From NCBI RefSeq assembly GCF_011764505.1, contig NZ_AP022839.1:3447001-3511000 (forward strand): 64,000 bases of DNA, read 5' to 3'. The notes under the pieces are model-generated. The model made no database searches. It had not been told where the DNA came from and was given only the letters and a program-made list of their open reading frames with translations. This document shows, piece after piece, positions 45,304 to 53,483 of the stretch (position 1 is its first letter; the number at the start of each line of letters is the position of its first letter). Position numbers and translations under genes: made by a program. The stretch is from Legionella antarctica. Lineage in GTDB: Bacteria; Pseudomonadota; Gammaproteobacteria; Legionellales; Legionellaceae.

Positions 45304-45864
45304 ATGATATTAAAACACATACCCAATGCATTAACCTTGATTCGATTAGGACTGATTGTCCCATTTCTGATGTTTCTTTATCATCATGAATACGTCTATG
45401 CATTTTACCTTTTTATTATAGCCGGATTTACTGATGGGTTAGATGGCTGGTTGGCCAGATATTTTCATTGGCAAAGCACTTTTGGTTCTTTTGTCGACCC
45501 TATGGCCGATAAATTATTAGTTGCTTCCAGCTTTATCTCCTTAGCATTAATAGGATCATTGCCATGGTGGTTGGTAATTCTTGTCTTTCTTAGAGATTTA
45601 AGTATTTCTATTGGAGTATTAGTCTGGTATTGGTGTATTCAACGTAAATTGGATTTTGTACCCACTTTATTGAGCAAGCTCAATACTACCTTCCAACTGG
45701 TGCTGGTCACTTTATGCTTATTTGAACTAGCCTACTTTCAATTTCCACAATATATAGTTAACGTACTAATCTACTTGACCGCATTTACCACGGCCACCAC
45801 TTATATCGATTACTTTTGGACTTGGGGCAGAAAAGCATGGCCCAAAAAAGATTTACCCCAATGA
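45304..45864 (+). CDS. CDP-alcohol phosphatidyltransferase (PgsA-like)
   Basis: 186 residues, four to six transmembrane helices. The CDP-OH-P signature D-x2-DG-x2-AR-x8-G-x3-D-x3-D is complete (TDGLDGWLARYFHWQSTFG followed by SFVDPMADK). The start MILKHIPNALTLIRLGLIVP is typical of PgsA-type enzymes, which make phosphatidylglycerophosphate from CDP-diacylglycerol. The substrate alcohol is inferred. Its stop overlaps the hda start (ATGA), so both are coupled. Confidence 0.88.
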   Translation: MILKHIPNALTLIRLGLIVPFLMFLYHHEYVYAFYLFIIAGFTDGLDGWLARYFHWQSTFGSFVDPMADKLLVASSFISLALIGSLPWWLVILVFLRDLSISIGVLVWYWCIQRKLDFVPTLLSKLNTTFQLVLVTLCLFELAYFQFPQYIVNVLIYLTAFTTATTYIDYFWTWGRKAWPKKDLPQ

Positions 45865-46553
45865 ACACTCAGTTGGCTTTAACAATAAAACTTAATGATG
45901 AAGCAACTCTTTCTGACTTTAACTGGGAAAATAATACGCTTCTACAACAACAACTGCAGAACATGCTCACCCTGAAAGAAGATAGGCTACTTTATTTATG
46001 GGGGCATAAGGGCAGTGGAAAATCTCATATATTACAAGCCTGCTGCCAAGCAGTCAATTTAACTCAATCTGCAATCTATCTACCCTTAATCCTTCTTAAG
46101 GAATGGGGGCCTCAAACTGTAGAGGGAATAGAAGATCAAACGTTAATTTGTATCGATGATGTCCATGCTATAGGCAATGATTCGGCTTGGGAAGAAGCAC
46201 TATTTCATTTGTATAACAAAATCAAAGATGAGGAAAAAAGTCTTTTAATTATCTCCGGAAATCAACCGCCAGCAATGCTTGCGATCAATCTTGCTGATTT
46301 ACGTTCTAGACTTGCCTGGGGATTGGTAATCCAATTGAATGAGTTAAGTGATGAAGAAAAAATTAATACTTTAAAACTGCATGCGTTTAAACGTGGGTTT
46401 GATTTGCCTGAAAGTGTTGCTCAATTTTTACTAAACCGCTGTTCGCGAAATATGCATGACTTACATCAACTGCTCAACCGATTGGATGATGCCTCTTTGG
46501 CAGCCCATCGTAAAATTACAATCCCATTTGTTAAGGATATCTTAAATATATAA
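45861..46553 (+). CDS. hda: DnaA-homologous regulator Hda
   Basis: 230 residues from ATG 45861 (MNTQLALTIKLNDEATLSDFNW), overlapping the upstream stop by four bases. It is a short AAA+ protein: Walker A GHKGSGKSH, Walker B LICIDDVHAI and the sensor LRSRLAWG, without a DnaA DNA-binding domain. With the beta clamp, Hda stimulates ATP hydrolysis by DnaA after initiation. The N-terminal QLALTIKL is a plausible clamp-binding motif (QL-x-L-x-I/L form). Confidence 0.9.
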   Translation: MNTQLALTIKLNDEATLSDFNWENNTLLQQQLQNMLTLKEDRLLYLWGHKGSGKSHILQACCQAVNLTQSAIYLPLILLKEWGPQTVEGIEDQTLICIDDVHAIGNDSAWEEALFHLYNKIKDEEKSLLIISGNQPPAMLAINLADLRSRLAWGLVIQLNELSDEEKINTLKLHAFKRGFDLPESVAQFLLNRCSRNMHDLHQLLNRLDDASLAAHRKITIPFVKDILNI

Positions 46554-46688
46554 TTCTGCTTAAGGTGCTTTGGATGAGCCTCCATTACTAACTGAAGCAC
46601 AAGGAGATCTGCATATATGAATTGCTGTAAAAAGTGCAAACTGAGAATGCTGGCCTATCACGCTTAACAACTTATTATTTAATACAAA

Positions 46689-47140
46689 ATGAATTTTCTG
46701 ATGAATAAATCAATGTTTAAAGAGATCGAGATTAATAAAATTCCAATCCATGAAAATAATGAACCTCTAATAGATTTAAAGGATCAACAGCATTTGTTAT
46801 ATGGCTCTTCTCCTGACACGCCATTAACATATAATGATTACACAAAAATGCGAAAATCCGTTTACGAAAAACTGCTTACCGCTCAATACACGAGGAAGCT
46901 TTAATAATATCTGATGAAATATCTGCTCGTAGATTTCTGGAATACGTTAATGAACGACCAGAATTAATGATCGTATATGGCCTCATTGGCAGCAATCATC
47001 TCAATATGCTCAATCAACTTGGAAAAGTAGTGTCAGAAGATGGTGATTACAAATTAATTACAGTCCAACTGCAAGACAGAACCATCCAGGTACACTTATG
47101 TGGTGGTCTTCATGGCGACATAGCTCATTATGAGCTATGA
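46689..47140 (+). pseudogene. small hypothetical gene, frameshifted
   Basis: A 71-codon frame (MNFLMNKSMFKEIEINK ... YEKLLTAQYTRKL) stops at 46904, but a second frame continues with coding character to 47138 (IHEEALIISDEISARRF, YVNERPELMIVYGLIG, VHLCGGLHGDIAHYEL). Adding one A to the five-A run at 46867-46871 joins them as YEKTAYRSIHEE and gives 150 residues. I recognise no domain. The intact form may be a small secreted or effector-type protein as is common here, but nothing shows it. The lesion could be a real mutation or a homopolymer sequencing error. Confidence 0.65.
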
Positions 47141-47443
47141 AAAATTAAATACATCAAAGTAAATAATATTAGTGATTCGGGTTCCAATAGAAAGATTTTT
47201 TCGTCAAGTTCATTTTAAAAGTTAAGTGTATTTTTCTATCACAATGAATTAGTGTGCACCCTGGATAATGGCATTAAAGGGCTTCTCCCAACGACTAAAT
47301 CATCAGAGCAATAAAAGTAGGGTTTTCTTTACTGCTCTGCTTTTGCAATCAACAGAAAATCAAGGCAAAATCGGTTAAGAAGTCTGGTTAAGTTTTCAAA
47401 ATTAATAAATTATCGAGTTTGACGAGATTAATTAACTTTTAAA
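47141..47443. other. intergenic region with one hairpin
   Basis: No ORF on either strand. An imperfect hairpin, CAGAGCA ... TGCTCTG (47304-47339) with further A-rich/T-rich pairing inside, sits about 105 bases past the mazF stop. It has no proper U-tract in either direction. Confidence 0.4.
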
Positions 47444-47776
47444 TCAATGAGCAAACATGATGGATAAAATATTTAGAGCTTCATCAGATGATTTGGATTC
47501 TAATTTCCCAAGTTTTTTTACAATCCTAGAGCGATCGATTGAACGCAACTGATCCAAAGCAATCTGCCCCTCTTTGCCCTTAAAATCTGTCCTAACTCTC
47601 GTTGGAAATGACTCGCGAATAGTACTGGTTAGGGGAGCGATGATAACTGTTTTAAGACGACTTAAATTCATTGAATCAGGCGATATAATTACCACTGGTC
47701 TTGTTTTCCTTATTTCAGATCCAATTGTTGGATCTAAATTTACCAAGCAAACATCGAACCTTTTTATATTTACCAT
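47444..47776 (-). CDS. MazF/PemK-family toxin
   Basis: 110 residues of the PemK-like fold: IKRFDVCLVNLDPTIGSEIRKTRPVVIIS carries the loop and catalytic Arg of MazF endoribonucleases, followed by IIAPLTSTIRESFPTRV and GQIALDQLRSIDRSRI. Such toxins cut mRNA at short motifs when the antitoxin is degraded. It overlaps the upstream antitoxin gene by seven bases and is translated after it. Confidence 0.92.
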   Translation of the reverse strand: MVNIKRFDVCLVNLDPTIGSEIRKTRPVVIISPDSMNLSRLKTVIIAPLTSTIRESFPTRVRTDFKGKEGQIALDQLRSIDRSRIVKKLGKLESKSSDEALNILSIMFAH

Positions 47777-48027
47777 GTCCAGTCATCTTCGTCGAATTGA
47801 TTAGATAAATCGATTATTTCGCCTTCCTGTTCAGCATCAGCAATCGCATTAAATTTTTCCATCCAGCCTTCCTGCTTACGTTTAGATGGTGTTAATAGAA
47901 TAGCCCCATCTTCATTAACAGTAATTTCCATTACTTCCCCTGGCTCTAAATGAGCGTCTTTTAACAGCGTCGAAGGTATACGAATTCCAACGGAATTTCC
48001 CCATTTTTTTAGTGAGACTGTTGACAT
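47770..48027 (-). CDS. MazE-type AbrB-fold antitoxin
   Basis: 85 residues. The N-terminal swapped-hairpin AbrB/SpoVT DNA-binding domain is clear (VSLKKWGNSVGIRIPSTLLKDA, PGEVMEITV). The acidic C-terminus (DLSNQFDEDDWTW) is the toxin-neutralising tail with aromatic anchors. The pair would autoregulate through the AT-rich palindrome before the gene. Confidence 0.92.
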   Translation of the reverse strand: MSTVSLKKWGNSVGIRIPSTLLKDAHLEPGEVMEITVNEDGAILLTPSKRKQEGWMEKFNAIADAEQEGEIIDLSNQFDEDDWTW

Positions 48028-48054
48028 AATAATTCAACCATAGTTCATACACAC

Positions 48055-48064
48055 TATAATTATA
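48055..48064 (-). promoter_or_regulatory. mazEF promoter/operator palindrome
   Basis: TATAATTATA is a perfect palindrome 28 bases before the mazE start and contains a consensus TATAAT -10 in the right orientation. ATAGT/ACTAT elements flank it. A MazE-MazF complex bound here would cover the -10. Confidence 0.55.
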
Positions 48065-48305
48065 CTATGTATAAACATAAATTTCAAGTAAAGAGAAAAC
48101 CGTCTACTAAATCACTTCAAAGGAGGATTAAAACAATACTTTTATTAATCGGTTTAATAGACTTAACAACCAAGCTATGTTGTAAAGTTAGATAACCTCA
48201 TTAAGAACAAAATTGGTTTCTATTAGGACTTACGAAAAACCCCTTGCTTAGGTAAATAGATCAATCATACAGGAGAAATTTCTCAAATAGCGGAGGTCGA
48301 TTAGA

Positions 48306-48521
48306 TTACCGCCAATATCTGTGTAGTAGTTCAAATGTGATCTGACAGTTCTCTGTTTTTTTAAAGGTATTAATTTGTAAAACACATTCTAATTTTAAAC
48401 AGAATTCGCTACATAATTTTAAATGATATGCAATAACAGTAGTCGTTATTCCTACCAAGGTGGCCCCAGGTGAAGCAATGAACAAAGATAGCGCCTCTTC
48501 AGGGATAAACTTCAGGGACAA
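48306..48521 (-). other. doubtful small ORF after the APC exporter gene; otherwise empty gap
   Basis: The 518 bases between mazE and the permease hold one open frame of 71 codons on the permease strand. It has a TTG start, no Shine-Dalgarno, and a hydrophobic middle (LSLFIASPGATLVGITTTVIAY). It begins 24 bases after the permease stop, so it could be a tiny co-transcribed membrane protein, but I rate it below even odds. I see nothing in 48065-48305. Confidence 0.25.
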
Positions 48522-48545
48522 GGAAATTAGTTTTTTGCCAACATG

Positions 48546-49808
48546 TTACCGTTTGAGATGCTGTTGCTTATGAATTATCTGAGAGTTAAAAAAAACCACA
48601 CTGGAACAAAAAAGAACCAAGGGGTATAACAAAGCCCATCCTGATGAAAACAGTAGTAACGTAAATAGCAACAGCATACCTGCTGCTAAAATTCTTGGAA
48701 AGCCATTTTTTTTAAATCGTATGTATGAAGATAAACATAATGCGTAGATAAATACAAAATTAGTGCTTACCAAAGTGACTATTGATTCAAAATGTCTTTG
48801 AATACAAGATAACACGATTAAAGCTAACGTAAATAGTATCATCAATAACAGGATAGCTCTTGCTGGTATTTGCTGATTATTTAATTCTGAAAAAAACAAA
48901 GGGAGCTTTCTCTGTTTAGCACTTGAATAAATCAACCTGGATATTCCCCAAATCCAGCTATTAAAATTAATTTGAACTGCAAAGTAGGCAAAAAGAGTAA
49001 TGATTAATGTAGGTAAAAAATGATTACCCAAGGTCTCAACCAACTGATATAAGCCAGACATCCCATTAATTTCTTCACGCGGAATAACAGATAAACAACT
49101 CAATGATAGTAACAGATACAATAAGCCACATAATACTAGTGCAATGATCATACTCAATTTAAAATCTTTGGCTGGATTTTTAAATTCACAAGCTATAAAA
49201 GTTAAATTTTCAAAGCCTGCATAGGCCCAAAATGCAACTATAATTCCAGGAAAAAAAGTAGCTGCTGACGCAACAGAGAAAGAAAAAGAACTATGCCAGG
49301 GAATTTGAGCAGGAATAAGAAAATACAGAAACAAACCCACCAAAAAAGTTAAAAAAGCAATAGAAAGCTGTACCAACGCTCCTATTTTGATACCGACGAA
49401 ATTGATTAAAATACCCGTATAAACAAGACTAAGAGCAGTAATAAATTGTGTTAGTTCACCGCCACCTAAAAAATTTTTAACGTACTCCCCCACAATAAGG
49501 GCTGAAATCGGCATTCCAATAGTTACTGTTCCAAGAAATATAATTGGGATAGATGCGCCAATACTTTCACCCAAACCCAATGAGACGAAACCCTCAATTC
49601 CACTTTCTGTTGCTACACTAACAACCATATCATTAAACAGATATAAAAGAGGAAAACAAAGTAGAGTTGTAGCAATCCATACCCAAGCAGTATTAGGTCC
49701 ACTCACTGCTGCAGTCAAAGACGGCAAAAACAATAATCCTGAGCCCATAATTGAGCCCAGCGCTAAAGAAACTCCATCTTTTAGAGTGAGTTGACGTTTT
49801 AGTGACAT
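48546..49808 (-). CDS. APC-family amino-acid transporter, YjeH-like exporter
   Basis: 420 residues with about 12 transmembrane helices. The first helix carries the APC unwound motif (SLALGSIMGSGLLFLPSL). The ACEFKNPAKDF block after helix six, and the overall length, resemble E. coli YjeH, an exporter of methionine and branched-chain amino acids. It lies 15 bases downstream of the diiron-enzyme gene on the same strand, so the two are probably an operon; an exporter beside a biosynthetic enzyme suggests it removes the product. Export direction is inferred from the YjeH likeness. Confidence 0.82.
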   Translation of the reverse strand: MSLKRQLTLKDGVSLALGSIMGSGLLFLPSLTAAVSGPNTAWVWIATTLLCFPLLYLFNDMVVSVATESGIEGFVSLGLGESIGASIPIIFLGTVTIGMPISALIVGEYVKNFLGGGELTQFITALSLVYTGILINFVGIKIGALVQLSIAFLTFLVGLFLYFLIPAQIPWHSSFSFSVASAATFFPGIIVAFWAYAGFENLTFIACEFKNPAKDFKLSMIIALVLCGLLYLLLSLSCLSVIPREEINGMSGLYQLVETLGNHFLPTLIITLFAYFAVQINFNSWIWGISRLIYSSAKQRKLPLFFSELNNQQIPARAILLLMILFTLALIVLSCIQRHFESIVTLVSTNFVFIYALCLSSYIRFKKNGFPRILAAGMLLLFTLLLFSSGWALLYPLVLFCSSVVFFNSQIIHKQQHLKR

Positions 49809-49823
49809 AATAACTTTATATCC

Positions 49824-50639
49824 TTAGTTACTAGAAGCTCTTAATTTTAAAGTTAATTGAGCAAGTCCACTCCAAAACTCAACCCAAAATTGAATACCTT
49901 GATCGAAACCTTTAATAAAGTCTTTTTTGGACACTTCATCGCTATTAAATCTTAAGAAATTAGATACAGCAAGGCGTATATGCTCACATTCGATAGCTCG
50001 ATGAATTCTAAAAAAAATAGACTTAAGTAATTGAGCCTTGATTTCCGGAGTCAGAGCCAGACCTAGAAAAAGCGTCTCAACGTTTTCTTCTGCTGGACAT
50101 TCAAGGCCTAGGAGAATACCCATAACTTCTGCGTCAGTTTTGCTTGTTGTTAGACTTTTTACAAGCTTATCTAAACTATCATTTACGCGAGAAAAGCCTT
50201 GATGCTTTTCAAAAAGACTTTCATCTACTCCTGCATCAATAGCTGCTTCACGAAATCGCTCCGGATGGATTTCATTAACATCACGCATCCCTAACTCTTC
50301 ATAAGCACCTTGAATGACATAATGTCGCTTGATGTTGTTGGAAACAACAGTTGCTGCTTTGCAGAGAATCCAAGGCATAATACTGGAAAATCGATACCAT
50401 TGAGTGGCTATAGCAACCGCCTTATGGATATCATTTCCACTAGTTTGTTCTTCAAATTGCTCAAAAATTTTTCGTTCTTTGAAACGATTTTGGAAAAAAC
50501 CAGTCCAGAAAACAACCTCTGGATGATCAGAGGTATAAAGAGCTTCTTTTACTCCTGTATAACCATACTGATTTGCAAATTTAAGCTCGTCTTTTTTTGA
50601 ATCATTAACTATTTTGCTTACCGCTGATTGCATAAACAC
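49824..50639 (-). CDS. heme-oxygenase-like diiron oxidase (HDO family)
   Basis: 271 residues, all-helical. The pattern of metal ligands of heme-oxygenase-like diiron oxidases is visible: a Glu and His in AYEELGMRDVNEIHPERF (about 113-130), a Glu in GILLGLECPAEE (about 185), and His-x3-Glu-x2-His in IHRAIECEHIRLA (about 225). Relatives such as UndA, BesC and SznF use O2 to cleave or oxidise amino or fatty acids. It has no signal peptide. It starts the two-gene unit with the APC exporter and diverges from an ATP-grasp ligase across 233 bases. The substrate cannot be told; an amino acid is likely from the neighbours. Confidence 0.72.
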   Translation of the reverse strand: MFMQSAVSKIVNDSKKDELKFANQYGYTGVKEALYTSDHPEVVFWTGFFQNRFKERKIFEQFEEQTSGNDIHKAVAIATQWYRFSSIMPWILCKAATVVSNNIKRHYVIQGAYEELGMRDVNEIHPERFREAAIDAGVDESLFEKHQGFSRVNDSLDKLVKSLTTSKTDAEVMGILLGLECPAEENVETLFLGLALTPEIKAQLLKSIFFRIHRAIECEHIRLAVSNFLRFNSDEVSKKDFIKGFDQGIQFWVEFWSGLAQLTLKLRASSN

Positions 50640-50707
50640 TCCTCAAAACTCCATGTTTAAAATTATGTTTCAGTTATATGGCTCTTATCTTACTACCTGA
50701 TTTTTCT

Positions 50708-50722
50708 ACACATAAAATGTGT
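50708..50722. promoter_or_regulatory. inverted repeat, possible operator
   Basis: ACACAT-AAA-ATGTGT, a perfect 6-bp inverted repeat with a three-base centre, 68 bases before the diiron-enzyme start and on its promoter side. It resembles a dimeric repressor site. Confidence 0.4.
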
Positions 50723-50753
50723 AAAAACAGATATGTTATATTCATTTTGCATT

Positions 50754-50788
50754 TTATCAACATGTTTTTTATATTGTCATGTTGATAA
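50754..50788. promoter_or_regulatory. 11-bp inverted repeat in divergent promoter region
   Basis: TTATCAACATG (50754-50764) and CATGTTGATAA (50778-50788) are perfect inverted copies separated by 13 AT-rich bases. Centre-to-centre spacing of 24 bases is typical of two half-sites on one DNA face. It lies between the HDO and ATP-grasp genes and could control both. A terminator is unlikely because neither flanking gene ends here. Confidence 0.5.
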
Positions 50789-50872
50789 TAATATTTTTTA
50801 TGATAAATTTCATGCCTGTATTTTTTCGAGAACTTTGAATCATCTGGATGAAAGACTCAACTGGAGGGAACT

Positions 50873-52174
50873 ATGGGAAAACATATACACAGCACTGATT
50901 TTCAGCGCAAAGAAGTATTCGTAGTCGTTGATGGGATATCGACGGGGAGACATATTGCCCCCTCCCTAAGAGGAAACGGGTATAGCGTAGTGCATGTTTG
51001 TTCTAAAAATGCCCAATCTCTTGGCATAGAACACAATCAGCACGACTATATTGCTAATCTGAAGGAAACAGACTCTATTCATGACCTCGTAGGAAGTTTT
51101 TCGGCTTTTCACGTTCGAGCTGTTATTCCAGGTGCTGAGGCAGGTGTGGAGTTAGCGGATCAATTGGGTGAGGCATTAGAACTGCCAACACGTAATGATT
51201 TTAGTAAAACAAAGGCAAGGAAAAGTAAATTTTTAATGCAGGAAACTATTCGTGAGAAAGGCTTACTTGCAGCCAATCAAACTAAAACAGATAACCTGTT
51301 TGCTTTGCTTGATTGGGTTAATAAAAACGGATTGCCAGTTGTACTAAAACCAGAAGAAAGTGCAGGTACTGACGGCGTACATTTTTGTTATAAATTGAAT
51401 GATGTCATTGATGCCTTTGGAGTCATTATGGGAAGTGACAATATTTTTAAAGCAAAAAACAAAAATGTTGTAGCCCAAGAAATGTTAGTGGGTGATGAAT
51501 TTATGGTAAATACTGTATCTTTCGGAGAAGCCATTTCAATTACTGATATTATTTTTGTACACAAGAAGGTTATTAACGGTTCACCTTTGTATGATTACTC
51601 TACAATTATTGGTCCTGAGGATAAGAGGTTCCAACTTATTTCCGATTATGTGAAGCAAGTATTACCCATACTTGGACTCAATTATGGAGCTGCTCATACT
51701 GAAGTTATTTTAACTCAGAAAGGACCTACTCTTGTGGAGGTTAATCCCAGACTAACAGGTGCTTTTGATATGTCAGCTACAAATGATGCAGTCGGTGTAA
51801 ACCATGTTTCAGTTTTAGTTCGTGCATATACTCGAAACGGTTACCTGGAAAAAAGGGCAGGTATGGATAAACCCCACCAAAAACATACCTTAACTTCCTT
51901 TTTTATTGCAGAAAAAGAGGGCATATTAATCAACGATCCGGATTTGGCACCCTTTCGCAATATTCCAGGATTTCATAGTATAAAATTTGGATATGGAAAG
52001 GGAGGAGACCTCCCAAAAACTACTAATTTGATGAATTCACCAGGTATGGTAAATTTTGTTAGTAAAAGTATGGATAAATTATTAAGCGCACATGGTATTT
52101 TTCGAAAACAAGAAAAGCAGTTTTTTGAAGAAGTATTGCCAGCAGAAGAAAGCGTGGCAAATTATAAACTTTAA
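50873..52174 (+). CDS. ATP-grasp carboxylate-amine ligase
   Basis: 433 residues with GGAGG five bases upstream. An N-terminal pre-ATP-grasp fold (VFVVVDGISTGRHIAPSL, AVIPGAEAGVELADQL) is followed by the ATP-grasp domain: VVLKPEESAGTDGVHF, VAQEMLVGDEFMVN and the Mg2+ loop PTLVEVNPRLTGAFD. Enzymes of this type (BacD, carnosine-synthase-like, BesA) join amino acids through acyl phosphates to give dipeptides or amides. It is divergent from the HDO-exporter pair. The substrates are unknown. Confidence 0.85.
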   Translation: MGKHIHSTDFQRKEVFVVVDGISTGRHIAPSLRGNGYSVVHVCSKNAQSLGIEHNQHDYIANLKETDSIHDLVGSFSAFHVRAVIPGAEAGVELADQLGEALELPTRNDFSKTKARKSKFLMQETIREKGLLAANQTKTDNLFALLDWVNKNGLPVVLKPEESAGTDGVHFCYKLNDVIDAFGVIMGSDNIFKAKNKNVVAQEMLVGDEFMVNTVSFGEAISITDIIFVHKKVINGSPLYDYSTIIGPEDKRFQLISDYVKQVLPILGLNYGAAHTEVILTQKGPTLVEVNPRLTGAFDMSATNDAVGVNHVSVLVRAYTRNGYLEKRAGMDKPHQKHTLTSFFIAEKEGILINDPDLAPFRNIPGFHSIKFGYGKGGDLPKTTNLMNSPGMVNFVSKSMDKLLSAHGIFRKQEKQFFEEVLPAEESVANYKL

Positions 52175-52522
52175 TTAGCTCTCATAATCTAGTTGATCAA
52201 GCTCATCAACACGATAGTAAACGTGCGAGCTTGGTTTCTGGTAAACCATATAAGATAGTTTTCATCATTACAGGTATTGCTCCACTATCAAACATCACAG
52301 AAATTCCACGACTCGTATTTATTTCTTCAGTTTGCTCAATTTATTGCAGGTGCTTTCATCTATCTTAGGACCATCCTGGAACTAGACAAACATGATTTTA
52401 ACAGATTACCAAGGCGATAACAGCATATAGTTTTATTGTGACAAATAGCAAAATGCATCATTATGTAGCATAACATATTAAAACGTAGTATTATGCCCAA
52501 AAATCACTTCAGGGCTTATTTC
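52175..52522. other. intergenic region with a coding-like remnant
   Basis: No intact gene. On the minus strand about 52,216-52,345 shows short runs with protein character (TSRGISVMFDSGAIPVMM, LYGLPETKLARLL) that end in stops, with a second frame (HVYYRVDELDQLDYES) taking over. This looks like the frameshifted end of a lost gene. The promoter for the ParD-like gene should be in the last 80 bases. Confidence 0.35.
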
Positions 52523-52735
52523 ATGGGTATTGTTAAAATTTCGGATGAATTGCATGATGCGGCTAAAATTATGGCTAAAGCAATGAGCCGATCCGTTAAT
52601 TCGCAAGCAGAGTATTGGCTACGCATTGGAAAAGTAATTGAAGAAAATCCAACGTTTACTTACGCCGATGCAATTATTTTTTTGGTTAATCAAGCAGCAA
52701 TGGAGACAAATGACGATGTTTGCGAAAACTCATGA
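52523..52735 (+). CDS. ParD-like antitoxin/DNA-binding protein
   Basis: 70 residues from ATG 52523 (AGGG nine bases upstream; an ATG at 52493 would add ten residues). VKISDELHDAAKIMAKAMSR and SVNSQAEYWLRIGKVIEENP form the ribbon-helix-helix ParD_like family. Its 3' end overlaps the methionine aminopeptidase gene by 26 bases. No toxin of the ParE type is present; the partner in this operon is map. Confidence 0.75.
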   Translation: MGIVKISDELHDAAKIMAKAMSRSVNSQAEYWLRIGKVIEENPTFTYADAIIFLVNQAAMETNDDVCENS

Positions 52736-53483
52736 TGAAATTCAAAAAATGAGGGTTGCTGGACGCCTCGCCTCCTCCGTATTAGAAATGATCAAAGCTT
52801 TTGTTCTTCCTGGAATAACTACTGGAGAACTGGAACAAATCTGTAGAAGATATATAGTTGACAATTTACAGGCTATTCCCTCTTCATTAAATCATCATGG
52901 ATTTCCAGGTTGCATTTGCACGTCTTTAAATCATGTAGTATGTCATGGTATTCCTTCGAATAAGAAAAAATTAAATGACGGCGATATTCTTAATATTGAT
53001 GTCACGGTAAAAAAAGACGGCTTTATCGCGGATACCAGTAAAATGTTTTTTGTTGGTAAAACCAAACCTTTTGCCGAACGACTGGTAAACGTAGCTCAAG
53101 AATGTCTTTACAAAGCAATCCATATTGTTCGTCCAGGAGTGCACCTTGGAAATATTGGACATATTATCCAGCAACATGCTGAATTACATAATTACTCTGT
53201 AGTTCGTGAATTTGGTGGCCATGGAATAGGTCGCGAAATGTGGGAAGAGCCTTATGTTTCTCACTTTGGTAAATCTGATTCAGGATTGCAACTATGCGCT
53301 GGAATGACCTTCACAATAGAGCCTATGATTAACCAGGGTAAAAAAGAGGTCCGCACTTTGTCGGATAATTGGACCGTGGTCACGAAAGATCATCAATTGT
53401 CTGCTCAGTGGGAGCACACTATACTAGTGACTGAAACAGGTTTTGAGGTTCTGACCGCCAGGCAAGAAGAGTTTTTCCTCTAA
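52710..53483 (+). CDS. map: methionine aminopeptidase type I
   Basis: 257 residues from ATG 52710, with GGAG four bases upstream; another Met is two codons in. The five metal ligands are all present: Asp in LNIDVTV, Asp in IADTSKMF, His in GGHGIGREM, Glu in TIEPMI and Glu in QWEHTILV; HGIP supplies the extra His. It removes the N-terminal Met of nascent proteins. Since it is coupled to a ParD-like gene and is far from rpsB/tsf in this window, it is probably an additional copy rather than the sole housekeeping map. It ends four bases inside the convergent POT gene. Confidence 0.92.
   Translation: MTMFAKTHDEIQKMRVAGRLASSVLEMIKAFVLPGITTGELEQICRRYIVDNLQAIPSSLNHHGFPGCICTSLNHVVCHGIPSNKKKLNDGDILNIDVTVKKDGFIADTSKMFFVGKTKPFAERLVNVAQECLYKAIHIVRPGVHLGNIGHIIQQHAELHNYSVVREFGGHGIGREMWEEPYVSHFGKSDSGLQLCAGMTFTIEPMINQGKKEVRTLSDNWTVVTKDHQLSAQWEHTILVTETGFEVLTARQEEFFL

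Noticed and set aside
50754-50788. Inverted repeat as an intrinsic terminator
   Set aside because: No gene ends nearby, the loop is 13 bases and the stem is AT-rich; an operator between divergent genes fits better.
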